64,000 nucleotides of DNA from Eudorina sp. 2006-703-Eu-15 (lineage: Eukaryota; Chlorophyta; Chlorophyceae; Chlamydomonadales; Volvocaceae). Under the pieces are notes generated by a model that was not told the DNA's origin, ran no database searches, and saw only the letters and a list, made by a program, of their open reading frames with translations. The DNA lies in NCBI GenBank assembly GCA_003117195.1, contig BDSI01000010.1, forward strand, positions 947,875 through 1,011,874, given 5' to 3'. This document shows positions 11,533 through 23,176 of this stretch, piece by piece; position 1 is the stretch's first letter; every line of letters begins with the position of its first letter. The translations under genes and the position numbers were made by a program.

Positions 11533-13020
11533 TTCAACAGACAAACAACTCGCGGGTCGGCAGGCTGCTGTCTCTGTTGCTAGGCGGCGCCCGATCAACG
11601 GCCCGTTACTGTACCAGAAGTAATACCGCTACTATTTTATACGTCTACGAAGACGGAAAACAATGTCTAACAAGGAGCAACGGCCCAACAAACTGCGAGG
11701 CTCACCCGCACGGCCCGGTGCCGTACCTAACTAGCCACCCGACGGGAGAACCAGCCAACCGAAATCACCGCCTTTCCCAAGCAAGTCTGTCTCACCTTGC
11801 GCCACAAACCGCATTTTGGGCAAGGCCTAAAATAACAATTGGCAGGGCAGATTTTGGGGGGCTTCCGAGGTGCCAGGAAATAAAAACCTCCGAGGCAGGC
11901 CGGAAATATTTCTGCGTGTTTCGACAGCAGGGCCACTGCTACCACAGCTACAACATAGATTCTCAGTCTTGGAGCCCTGAAGCGCGCTTTCCTTGCGTCG
12001 CGGATGCATGTGGGAGAGTAATCAGGAGTTGGGGACACGGCATCACGCAGAGTGTGTTTTGGCGGTAGACAGGTGTACGATGCAGAAATTGCCCCTGCGC
12101 CTGCAGATTTCCAGGCCCTTTTGGTAGTCTGGAAAATAGTTGGCAGGGCAGATTTCCGGCTCTCCACAGCGTCAAATAAATGAAATCTCGCAGGTTTCTT
12201 GGGGGTCCAGGAAATAAAAAATTTCCGGGGTTTTGGCCCGTAAATATTCTTTTTATTTAAGATAGCGACACTGGGTGCCATTGAGGGTGTCGTTGATGTT
12301 GAAGGTGGATCGGCGTGTAGGGTAGCCCCGAAACCTACGCGCCGCCTCATCGCATCTGCATGATTATCGTAACGTTAGACGCCTCTGCACTACCACATCC
12401 GTCTGCCAAGCAGATATCAAAAAGCAAGCTTGATGCATTCTTGTTTTTCCGTGAAGCTGTAGTTGTTTGGTCCGACGGCAAGCATGCAGCCCTTCAGTTG
12501 CACGCCCGCAGCAGAAGTGAACCTCTAAAGTTTGCCATCAATAGTTACATAGCAAATACAACGCAAAACCAGGGTGCGAAAAAGCCGCGGTGAGACCCGG
12601 ACTTCGGCCATTGGAACTGGAGAACTTGTTGGTACTCGGTATGCTATCCCTTTGCATTTTGAGACTTTGATTCAATACATATTGTTGAATTGTATTCATC
12701 TGGCAAGACAGAAAGGCAAATCTTGATGTTGGTGGCATCTTGATGTTCAAACATCAGAACACTATGGACGTTCAATTTAGCACGCGCTGCCCATTCTTAA
12801 TCCAAGTATTCATCACGCGTCACCCGTTGAAACAAATATGAGCGCGAGAGGCGTTGGGTGGATGTTGACTCGGGTCCATGGAGACCGCGGAGCTTTACTT
12901 TGACCGTTTGTGCGCAAAGAATTTTTTTCAGCCAAACCAAGAATACCTTGCAATAGAAGACAATTAATATGACGAACATAGCGAATTAGTTTAGCGGATA
13001 ATGAACGTTTTGCCGTTACC

Positions 13021-13054
13021 CACGGACGGACACACGGCACACGGCACACGGACA
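13021..13054. repeat. Unexpanded satellite seed in copy A
   Basis: About four imperfect units of CACGGACA/CACGGCA (reverse of GTGTGTCC). It lies at the same internal position where copy B carries the 5.2-kb satellite, showing the short ancestral state of the array. Confidence 0.85.
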
Positions 13055-13115
13055 GGGGCAATCCTACGGGGCGGGGCCCCCCGAACGCGCTTCGCGCTGG
13101 GGCCCCGCCCAAAAA

Positions 13116-14204
13116 GGGGGGGAGTGTAAGCCGGTACGGCAGTGTGCCGTATAGACGCTCAGGGTTCCCAACCATCCGGTAAGCCTTTGCGTCTTACAGC
13201 CATCCGCACGATGACATACAGATAGATGATCTGCACATCGCCGGGACCGGCACGCATCCACACACGCGGAGACACCCACCGGTGAAAACCAGCCCCCAAG
13301 GCAAAGGCCACGTGTACATACTGTCAGGCGCGTCGTGTGTCGTGTGTCTCCGTATTGCGGTATGATTTGCCTTGCAGTGGTGGCGCGGCTGCCTTGTCCG
13401 CGCGCCTGCATATGGTACGTTTTTCCTCGCAGGTTCCATGGTAAGTATATTGCTACCTGGGATCGGGCGGGCGGGCGGGTTGCAATTCTAAACATACTGT
13501 CAGGACGCACTGGCACGAATGGGCGCTGCCAGTGGATGTCCGTCGGCCAAACGCACGGTGGATGTGACCGACCCAGGGGTCGCTTGCTTGAGGTCAGTGC
13601 GGCCTCATCATCAGCAGATCACTCGGCACTCGTGACATATGCTCAACCCTCAGGATGCCAGAATATCAGTAAATTAACATGCTTTTCCTCTTTGGCAAGG
13701 CTCCTGTCCAGCAGCATGGCGGCATGGCGCCGGCGATACAGACAGGTCACGTTCCAGCGGACGTAATCTTGGTTCGCATTATCATGACCCGCAAGTCTTC
13801 ACTTCAGCCCATGTTTCTCACCGATGGGCGCCCTTACGACCTCATTACATTCCCGTGCACATGTGCTTGCGCCAAGGAACAACTGCAGGCCAAGAGCGTA
13901 CCCGCAAGAAAGCACGGAAAGGACACTGCTGCTGGTATGTTTATCTCTGGGCTCTTCAGCGTGTTCAGCTCATTTCATAGGGAAGAGGAGTACAGCTGGT
14001 GGAACGCGTTGGCTTCCACGGTAGGAGTTGTACGACAGAACGTTTACGATGAACCTAGAAAGTTACTCGTGAACGTTACTCGGGCATGACACTATTATTT
14101 CAATAGCAAACAATAACCTATTTCAGTTTGTCGGTTGTTATATCGCTCGCGTGTTTGGAAACTTTCCAGGCCCTTTGTTTGACGAGAGATCTACGTGGCG
14201 CAGG
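13116..14204. other. Spacer and probable promoter/5'UTR of the RING gene; one unassigned ORF
   Basis: No gene is certain here. An ATG frame at 13679-14089 (plus, 136 codons) ends about 115 bp before the RING start codon. It matches no family I know, its codon use is less GC-biased than that of the neighbours, and it could be chance or an upstream exon. No clear TATA box was picked out. Confidence 0.4.
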
Positions 14205-17200
14205 ATGCCACCGCCGGCATCGACGTTCCCAGCTTCGTTAGCATTGCATTGTTATACCTGTAGTAGGGCTTACCCTAGGTCTCAATATGTAGCTGCATTC
14301 AACGAGGAAGGCCACGAAGTCTGCCCGGAATGCGACAGCGAGTTCGTGGAGCTTGTTGAACAGGTATCGTTACATTTCATATATATTGAAATCTCTGTCG
14401 TGGGTCTTGCGCTTTGTCACCCGGTTGCACACATCGCCCTCACCACGCATCGCATTCCCACGGTCCCTGCGCAAGCAGGCGTCGGACAGTCGCCCATCCG
14501 AAGGCAGCGATGCTGCGAACCGGCAGCCGGCAGGGCAGAACGTGCCGGCTGGCAACGCGGATGGAAGTCAAGGCGGCTCGGGCCCGAACACCGCGCGACC
14601 GCAGCCACCGCGGATTGAATTCCGCGCCATGTTCCATCAGCGCGCTCCCGACCCTGCTGGTGTGCCGTTAACGTTTGTGGACGCAATCAGCCGCTTCGCG
14701 CCACTGAGCCTCCCCAACGGACAGCAGGCGTTTGTCCTCCAGGTGCAGGACGGAGTCCTGCTCTCCCCGTTCACGATGGGCGTACCCTTCGGGTGAGTAA
14801 CCGCGTCTGCCGGGCATCGTCCCCAGACGGGCGTCGGGACGCGGCAAACGAAGTGCGTGGTGGCGAGGGAGCTTACGTGGCGGCCCCTTGAGCGGTTGCT
14901 TGGTATCCGGGGTGGGAAACACGCAGCGCCTAGACTGCGAAGCATGAACTGCCAGCGTTTAGAATGGTGTGTTTGGACAGACGCTGGCCCGCAAGGACGG
15001 CGTTGCAGACCAGGGGTGCAGGCAGGACAAGAGGGCTTGCACCTGCCATGGCCGCTTTCACCTTGCCCCGGCGCCATTAGGGCTTTGTCACCGCGATGAC
15101 GCGGATGTCATCGCGTCATTATCAAACTCCACCCGGTTCCCACACACACTCACACACACGTCTGTCCGTCTGTCTGTCTGCCTGTCCACGCACCCGGTTG
15201 TGGCCTACCGCCATGCTCCATCCTCCTTCCCTTATTGCGTCGCTTCATGCCACATCGGGAGGACCCAAGCCCCTCGGGGCCGCGCAACTCGGGGCCCGAG
15301 CCCCTCGGGGCCCGCTCATTTCGGGGCGTGCTGTAACACTTTCCCCCTTCATTCCTTCGTTCAATTCCGACCACCCATTTCGCCCCCCACTGCCACCCCA
15401 GGGATGCCATCGCCCTCAACCCGGCCGACTGGGTCGTGGGCGACGACCTGGATGCCGTGGTGACCCGGGTACTGGACGCCTACATGCCGCCCCGCCGCGC
15501 CACCGCACCGGAGGTTCGGGACGCGCTGCCGCGGCGGCGCGTGCGGCCCGGGCCCCTCTCGCCCCGGCCCACCGCGACCCTGGAGGCGGCCGCCAAGGCA
15601 GCCTCCGCAGCGAGCCTTAGCCTTCGGCCGGCGGCGGCGGCCCACGCCTCGTTCCTCGAGGGAAACGCGGCAGGGGGCGAGACGGGCACGGCTGTTGGCG
15701 ACGCGGACGCGGATGCGGATGCGGGGAGGCAGGCAGCGGGGAGGGACGCGGGAGAGCCCTCGCGGGAGTCGGTGGCGGTGGCTGTGCGCCTTGAGCCGTC
15801 GGTGGAAGCGGAAGCAGCCGCAGGCAGCGGCGGCAGCGACGGTGGCTGCGTCCGCCTTCAACTGGAGTACATGCCGTGCGCCGCGGCGGGCGCGTCTGCC
15901 GGCGGAGACGGAGGCTCGGGTCACAGCACGGGCGCTGAGCGGTCCGCATTCGACGTGCATGGCCCCGCCGCGGCGACGCCGGCGGAGGCGGCGGCGACGG
16001 CGACGGTGCCGACGAGCGCCGCACCCGCGGCGGGCGCGACGGCGGCGGAGGGCTTCGCGAGCTGCCAGCCCGGGGAGCTCTGCACGGTGTGCCATGACGC
16101 GTTCGACCCGAACGGGCTGGTGGTGGAGCTGCCCTGCCACCACTGCTTCCACGAGGACTGTATCCTGCCCTGGCTGCAGGAGGTGCGGCGAGGGGCGGGG
16201 GGCGGCGGCGGGGGCGGCGCGGGATGGCCGCCTGGGTGCCTGGCGCGGAGGGGATGGCACAGGAAATTGGTAGACATTTTCAAACTGCGCTGCTGCCAGA
16301 GCGAAGGGCGGGGCGGCGGCGGGGACGCCGGGTGGCCGGGCCGTGGACGGTGTCCCCTGGCACTCCCTGGGGTGCCCGGCGCGGCGCGGGGGCGGGGGTA
16401 ATGGCGTCGAGGGGCTTCATTTGACGCAGCTTGGCGCTGCAGCAGACCCATGAGCCGTGTGTGCCGTGCGCACAGCACCGAATTGAGTTTGGGGGGGGGG
16501 TACAGGCTGGTGTTCGTAGGCATGGGCATAACCTGGTGGGTTTGCGCGTGTGATTGCTGGGGTGCGGCGCCGCACGATGGCGCAATGTGTGCGGGGTACG
16601 CAGCCGGGCTTCCAGCTGCTTGCCCGCTGCCCTGTTGGGGTCCTGTGTCACCGGGCGTGATTCCGTACACTTTACCCCCAGTCCTGGTGTGGGTTGCGTT
16701 GGTTGATACTCGTCAAATAGGTTTCATGGTTTTTCAATGGGCCTAATTCGCTCCACTCATCCCCCTCGCCCTCCCTGCCCGCCCTCCCCACCTCCCGCCG
16801 TGGCAAACAGCAAAACACGTGCCCGGTATGCCGAATGCGCCTGAGGGAAGGGACGGGCGGTAGCACCACTGCCGGCGGCCAACGGCTGCATCAGCAGCAG
16901 CAGCCGTTGGACCACCCATTGCTGGGTGTCCCCGCCGTACCGGCGGCGGGGCGGGGAAGGGCAGCGACATCGGAACGGCCCTCGACGGGGCCGGAAACCG
17001 CCGCGGGCGCGACGCGCGCTGCGGCGGCCTCCGCGCCCCGGTCACAGCCGCCGCGTGAGGGCCAGCCGGCGCAGCAGCAACAGCGCCCTCCTGGCGGCAC
17101 CGCGGGTCTCCAGCACTTTCCGCTGCTGGGGGCGCTGAGGCCGCAACCCGTTGGACTGGGGTCCGGCCCGTCGGTCCTGACAGCAGAGCAGCGACACGCC

Positions 17201-20178
17201 GCGGAGACGGCGCTTGCGCCCCTCCGGACACGGTTTGCGCCGCTGCAGCTCTCCTCGGCGTCCGCCCCTGCGGCCAGAGCGACCCACGGGACGGCGCTGC
17301 CGCGCTTCGGGGGCCCTCCAATGATTCCGCTGTTTGGCGGGGCGCCGGCGCATCCGACCCGTGGGTCAGGCTCGGGACCGGGCACTCAGCCATCGCCAGG
17401 CGGCCAGCAGGGGCACGGCCACGGCGGGGCAACGGCTCTCCGCGGTGGCTTCTTTAACAACCCGCTTGTGAATCTGTACGGCGGCCTCAGCGCGGCGAGC
17501 TCCGCGCCGCCGTCGGCCGGTGGCGGCGCGGGCGCCTGCGGAACTCGTTCGGCGCTCCGCGGCGGGTTCTTCAACAGTACCGGGGGCGCCCCCACCGCAG
17601 CTGCTGGCACGACACCAGGCGGTCGCGCCGGCAGCGGCGGCTCGGCTGCTGCAGGGGCGCAGCGGGCTTGGACTGCCGACGGAGCCGCGGGGCTCGGCGG
17701 CGCAGGCGCGCTGCCGCGGCGGCCGCAGAGGCCGCAGCCCAATAGCAGCAGCAGCGGCGGCGGCGGCGGCAGCAGCCGGCCCCGCGGGGATTCCGCCGAG
17801 GCTTCCGCGGGCGCCCCGGGGGCCACCCAGCGGCGGCGGGAGGCCATGGCCCGGATGGTCTGGTCGGTGTCGATTGCGGAGGCGGCGGAGCGGGGCGGCA
17901 TCCAGTCTGCTGCGGCGGGTCCGCCAGCCGCGGAGGCGGCTGCGGCGGCGGCCGCAGCGGCCCCCGCCGCGGCGCCGGCGGATGGCGCCCCTGCGACCTC
18001 CGGGGGTGCGCCCTCCGGGGACAGCACCAGCAGGAGGGCGGTGAACCTGGGCATGGCGATGAGTCATCCGGAGATGGGCAGCGAGGCGGTGCTGGCGGCA
18101 CTGGCGGAGTCGCTGCCGGGGCTCGATCGGTCGGGTCTGCCGCGTCCCAGTGAGGACGAGCTGACGCGGATGCAGCGCCAGGCTCTCGCGGTAAGGCTCC
18201 AGGGTGGGTGGGTGGCTGGGTTGGTGGGTGGTGTGGTGTGGTGCGGGGATCGCAACGTGGCATCGGACACCGGAACCAGGCCCCACATGTCGCTCTGGGG
18301 CGTCTTCAGCACAGCTGGCGCTGCGGCGTGGCATTGGACACCGGAACCAGGTGGAGCATGGTTTGCATGGGGGACCAGGTGGAGCATGGTTTGCATATGG
18401 AGCCTTGGGGGATTTACAAAACGAAAGCGAAGGCAACCAGAGGGAGTGGACGGGCGGGGTCCGGAGGTGTAGAGCTGAGTTGGTCGGCGGCGGGGGGAGC
18501 GCAGCCCGTGGCGCAAGGGCTGTTGGTGGCGCCACGTTAAGAGTTGCGGGGCGGGGGGGGGTGGAAATCGGAAAATATAGGAATTGGTAGACAGATTCAT
18601 TCATGCTGCGCGGCTGCCAGAGCGGAGGGAGGAGGGCAGGGTGTCTTCACGGGCGCCTGCGCATGGTGTGTCGTCTGCCGGCACGGTGGCCGGTTGGGAC
18701 GTTCCCGGCGGCCACCATGCCGGACCACAACATAGATAGGTGGCCGTGCAGGGGCTGTTAATGGCCGGCTGGCTGGCAATCGGAAGGCCATTCGGGCGGT
18801 TGAACGGCACCGGCAATCGGAAGCCTGTTAGAACATCAACATGGGGCGCTGCCCATAGTTGTATGGAGTGCGGGGCCCGCCACCGACGCGATGCTGAATT
18901 GCTGATGCATGTGCACGCGCCTGTGCTCACGTGCGCTCGACTGCCGTTGATGGCTGCATGCCCGTGTGTCCACTTGTGGTGCATGGCGAATTGATGAATT
19001 GGCCGCTGCACGTGCAGGTCGCGATGCGCATGGCGCACACGCTGCCCGCCCCCGGGACGCCGCCCCATGAGCTCATGTCCAGTATCGCGGGCGTGGCGGG
19101 CCGTTGGCTGGCGCGCGCCGTGACGATTGTACGGCGAGTCCCGAGAGCCGCTTCGTCCGAATCCGCCGCGGAACCGAGCGGCGGCGGCGCAGCCGCCGCA
19201 GGCGCGAGTCCGGCGCAGTCGTCCGCCACCGGCGCCGCCGCGGCCCCCGCCGCAGCCGGGGCTGCGCCCTCCGGCCCTCGGGTGCGCGGGAGTAGCGACA
19301 GCGACGAGCAGGGGGAGGGTCAGGGAGGCGCGTCGGACGAGGACGCCCCGACCCGGCAGGTGCCCCGGCGCACGCAGCTGCAGGACGCAGCCACCCTGGC
19401 GCACCAACACGGCGGCAAGGACGGGCACGACGCGGCGGCGGGCGGCGGCATTGCACCCGGGGCCGCGTTTACGGGCGTGTCTGCGAGCGCCTCAGGAGCG
19501 GCGGCGGGGCCGGGGACGGCAGCAGCTTCCGGCAGCGGCGGCAGCGCCACGGGAGGTGGCGGCGCAGGCGGCGGCGCTGGCTCTGAACACGACGGCGCGG
19601 ATGGTGAGGGCGCAGGGGACCGTGGAAGAGCTACATCGGGTCCCACATCTGGTGGGGATGGAGCCGCGCGGTCTCGTCCAGCGCGGAGGGGCCGCGTGGT
19701 AGCTGCCGTACGGGCGAGTGCCCCGAGGACGTCCGCCGCGGCGTCGGCAGGTACGGCACCGGCGCCAGCTGTGACGGCGCCGGGGGCGGTGGCGGGCGCC
19801 CGGCGCCGCTCGGCGTCGCTCCCGCGCGCCGGCGGACAGGGAGACGCGGGCAGTAAGCGGCGAAGCGGAGGCGGCGGCGCGGCGCAGGGTGCGGCTGCTG
19901 CTGCTGTGGCTACGGCGGCGGCCGCAGGCGGGCCGCGCCAAGGTGGCGCCGTGGGCGGCGACGGTGGTGGCGGGGGCGGAGGCCGAGGCGGATTCAACCC
20001 GCTGGGTGCTGTCGTGGGCGGCGCCGGGGCGGGCTTGCGCTTCATCGGCGGAATGGCGGCAGGGCTGTTTCGACGCGGGCGCGGAAACGGCGGCGGTGAC
20101 GGCAACCGCCGGCAGGGCGAGAGCAGCAGCGGCGACAGGGGCGCGGCGGCTCGCGGCACCGCCCCGCAGCGGCAGTAG
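14205..20178 (+). CDS. RING-H2 E3 ubiquitin ligase, RNF126/RNF115-like, five exons
   Basis: Exons 14205-14363, 14479-14792, 15402-16182, 16811-18190 and 19018-20178 join in phase to 1,264 residues. An N-terminal zinc ribbon uses C16/C19 and C40/C43 (CYTC, CPEC), as in RNF126-type ligases. A second exon carries a conserved FRAMFHQ region. The RING-H2 starts at about residue 385 (CTVCHDAF, then CHHCFHEDC) and is completed across the intron by TCPVCRMRL, so all eight zinc ligands are present. Such proteins recruit an E2 and ubiquitinate substrates in cytosol or nucleus. The start is the first in-frame ATG; the frame upstream has only a GTG. About 800 residues after the RING are low-complexity Ala/Gly/Ser/Pro, far longer than animal RNF126 (about 310 residues), and end in a Gly/Arg-rich tail. 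The join of the last intron (18190/19018) rests on phase and splice signals only. Confidence 0.85.
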
Positions 20179-23176
20179 CCCGAAGCGTGTACAGTATGAA
20201 CCGGGGTATGAGTCGTGATATGAACCGGGGTATGAGCCCTGTCCAGCTGGAAACTCCAGGGGTGCTTCATCACCCATTGCCCTGAACCCAGCAGGTCGGG
20301 CGTCCATGGAGAGAGCATATGGCAGGTGGCTTTGTCGTGGTGGCGATTAGCCGGATGAGTTTTGTTTTGTGCTTGTCGAGGTAGCGAGTTAGCGTCGGCA
20401 GGTGGAAGGTCGCTATTTCGGGGGACAGCTGGGCAGCGGGGCGACTGGGCCATGGGGCAACGAGGCAGGAGCCCGGTTCGGAGCCTGGTGGCTGCCGGGT
20501 GGAGGCTGCCCGTGTGCCCGGGTACATGGATTTTGCGTACAGTGTGCGGCTGGGAGCATAGGGAGCTGGAGCTTGGGTCCCGGCCTCCCGGGCGTCATGC
20601 AAGGAGGGACGTGAGGGATTCGTGGGGCTCTGGGACGTGGGTGTGTGAGTTGCGTTCAGGGCAGTGGAGGGCAGTGGATAACAAAACGCAGGTGGCGGGC
20701 CTCTGAAGGCATCGGAGTTTGAGGCAGAGGGCGGCTAATGCCGTCAGGAATCCGACTGACGTATGCCTCTCAACCTACGGCGGCGCCGGGCAATGCCTGC
20801 GATGCGGCAGTTAGGAGGAGCTTTGGGCTTTTCGCTGGAGGAGGGCAGCGTGGGTGGTGGCGCAGGATGGACGGTGACCGCCCCACGGCAATGCAGTGTA
20901 GCAATGATAAGGTGAAAGAAGGAGCAGCATCAAGCACGCGCCCTGACCCCGCGGCGTGTTGGCGGCTTGGCAGCCAGATCAAACCGCACGGGCCTCACCG
21001 GCCGCCTTGAAATGTGAAACCTGGAAACCATGATTCGGGTGCGAACCGGGGTTGACTTCGAGACCCGAATCGGGACTTCAGGATCCCTACCGTGAAGGGC
21101 CGGTACCGAATGGCGGCCTGTACACCTGATGCGGTATGTGAGGAACCCGAATTTGGCGTTAATCAATGAGGCAAGCGACATTGGTCGTCGAGCTGGTTAC
21201 CAGGTTTGGACTGCCTGTAGCAACTAGGACGAATAGTACGATGGGGAGCAGGCGTGGGCAGATGTTATTGCTGCCGTCGACTCAGTCAGGTGCAGATGCT
21301 CGCCGGTGGTACGGTTGGCCAGTGGATGCGTGTGCCGTGGACGAACGTCGATGGGGACTGGCTAGTACGACAGTTTCGTACTCTCGACGCGAGGCTTGGG
21401 CTTCGCCCTCTGTGCCGCCCCAACGCGGACAGGCCTTGCTAAGCTGCGGACGCCACGGCAACAGGCTGACATGTTCCCGTATGACAGTCGGAGGGCGTTG
21501 CTGCCGGTGTGTGGCATCGACCGAGCACTACACACCTTTCGTGCGGCGCAGGCTTGTCGTCTCTTGTCGCTGACGTGAATCGGCTGAGCCGTGCTGTCGA
21601 GTAGATATGCAGACGCCCTCACAAACGACGCCGCACAGCGCTTTGACTGAAGGCGAAGTACCAAAACGCTGTGTCCCCAAGTTGTAGCTGCAGCTCACTG
21701 CGGTAGGGGACGTGGATGGCCTTGAAGGCACCTCAAGAGGGGGCTTCGAAGAGGCATCCCGGTGACACGCGTTGTTGGCTAGAAGGTCGCAGTGAAACTA
21801 CACGATTGGATGAATGTACCACCACGTATGCTTTTGGTTGCTTGGGCGTTGATGCCCCCGTCTCTTCTCGTCCATCGCCCTGCCGCGCGTTGTCTGGCAA
21901 CGCAGGAATGGACCTTTACAAAAATGAAAATGTGAATGAAGCAAGATTCGTCGTCGCGGTGTCGTCGCTACATTCATAAGGCCATCGCACGGTGACGGTA
22001 ATTTGGACAACATGGACCGACCCGCCTAGGCCTGACCAGCAAACCTCGGCCCGGCCACCCAACGCAGCTCATACGGCCATGCAAGGTGCCGGATGGCCCC
22101 AAAAGATCGTCGTCGTCGTCGTCAAACCCCGTAAGTATGAGCTGTGTTGTTACCAGTCTACTTGAAAGGGTATCAGTCGTTGTCACAGGCATGGTGACTT
22201 GCACGGCCCTTGAGCAGCTCCCGTCTCATCATTACTGTCACTCCTTGGACAGCACCTGATCCCCCAACCCTAGATATCCCAAACGAGCGCCCACCGTCGT
22301 ACTGTACGCGAGGTTTGGCCACCCATCCATTGCGTCTGTCAACAAGCGTGGGCACACGCCCCAACACGTGTCCATCACAAACATCCCCTCCTGCTTTCCT
22401 CCGCAATCCCTGTCCCGCGAACGACCGACAGCAGCTCTGCAGGACTGCGCCGCACCTGGCATCCCTCCACCCCGCAACCAGCGTCGCGTTCCCCCAAACA
22501 ATGAAACACCAAATCAGTCATGTAACAGCCTGCGGCCATTCAACAGGAGCGGCCAGGGGCCCGTGCGCAAAACCAGCAGAGTGGAAGAACCCGTACAGGT
22601 AATCAAAAGTCCTAAAACTCGGTAGTAAGTGCGGTCGGCCGGCGCCGTCCCTGGGTGCCTCATCACAGACCAACGCCGCGGCTCTTAATTCCACTGCATG
22701 CTCAAATAGGGATGTCAGGTGTACGTCGTCAAAATAGTATAGGTCGACAGGAAAGCACACAATAACCGCCAACGAAACGAAGATTGGGATCAATGCCTCA
22801 CTGCGTACGAGTAGGTCGGTCCCAACGTAATCAAGGAAAGCACGAAGGCAGTCACAGCCGCCGCAGTGGCCGCGGCGCGGTTTGACGTCATCCAGCTCAG
22901 TCAGCGGCATCTTACGCTGCCAATCCGGACGCCCTCCAACCACCGCCAAACGTGGCTCCCCACCAGGCAACTACACGCCAGACTACCCGACCTGGCACTA
23001 CTCATGTGGCCTAGAGTGACATAACAGCAGCGGCGGACGGCAGCTGCGCTGCCGCTGGTTGCCAGCACCGTACCGCCATGGCGCATGAATCAGCTACAGT
23101 TCCAGAGCAGCAGATGGCGCCGGCGGTGTTGCCGCCCCTGATGGCTGAGTGTGACACCGGCGCCGGTGCGCGCAGC
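20179..23176. other. Intergenic region between convergent genes
   Basis: It holds the 3' ends of the RING gene (plus) and the GT8 gene (minus). A minus frame at 22518-22970 contains one hydrophobic stretch (SEALIPIFVSLAVIVCFPVD) and could be an exon of something unrecognised, but no partner exon or domain supports it. Nothing else is convincing. Confidence 0.4.

Larger units (their letters stand above)
7550..11829 (-). mobile_element. Degenerate retroelement (gag, tandem repeat, RT) inside the hAT element
   Basis: This 4.3-kb block interrupts the H element and is bounded by a possible 5-bp duplication AAATA (7545-7549 and 11830-11834). In minus-strand order it holds a gag-like frame, a 182-bp tandem repeat and a reverse-transcriptase frame that ends near the 3' border. 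No LTRs, integrase, RNase H or tyrosine recombinase were recognised. The RT looks like the DIRS/Gypsy side of the tree, but the class is not settled. Stops separate gag from RT and the 3' functions are missing, so this copy is probably dead. Confidence 0.75.
7519..12273. mobile_element. hAT-type element (family H) inserted in copy A, itself interrupted
   Basis: The ends are inverted repeats CAGTGTTGCTATCTT and AAGATAGCGACACTG. They are flanked by an exact 8-bp duplication GGTGCCAT (7511-7518 and 12274-12281). CAGTG termini with an 8-bp target duplication are the hallmark of hAT transposons. A complete 524-bp relative without coding capacity lies at 45118-45641. By comparison with it, the true H sequence here is 7519-7549 plus about 11830-12273, and the rest is an inserted retroelement. 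A 3' fragment of the family is at 38098-38367. No hAT transposase is visible, so these are MITE-like. Confidence 0.9.
7390..13115 (-). mobile_element. Hairpin-ended transposable element, copy A (interrupted)
   Basis: Same family as copy B at 46160-52305, in opposite orientation. Matching parts here are 7390-7518 and about 12274-13115; the 4.75 kb between them is a later insertion. Both ends fold into strong GC hairpins. One end (13066-13110) is a GGGCGGGGCCCC inverted repeat around a CGAAGCGCG core. The other (7396-7443) has AGGGGG/CCCCCT outer arms and a CGGCTTC/GAAGCCG inner stem. Where copy B has its 5.2-kb satellite, this copy has only about 34 bp of the same motif (13021-13054). No transposase was found, so it is probably non-autonomous. 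The superfamily is not determined. A faint resemblance to the GC hairpin repeats known from volvocine organelle genomes is inference only. Confidence 0.8.
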
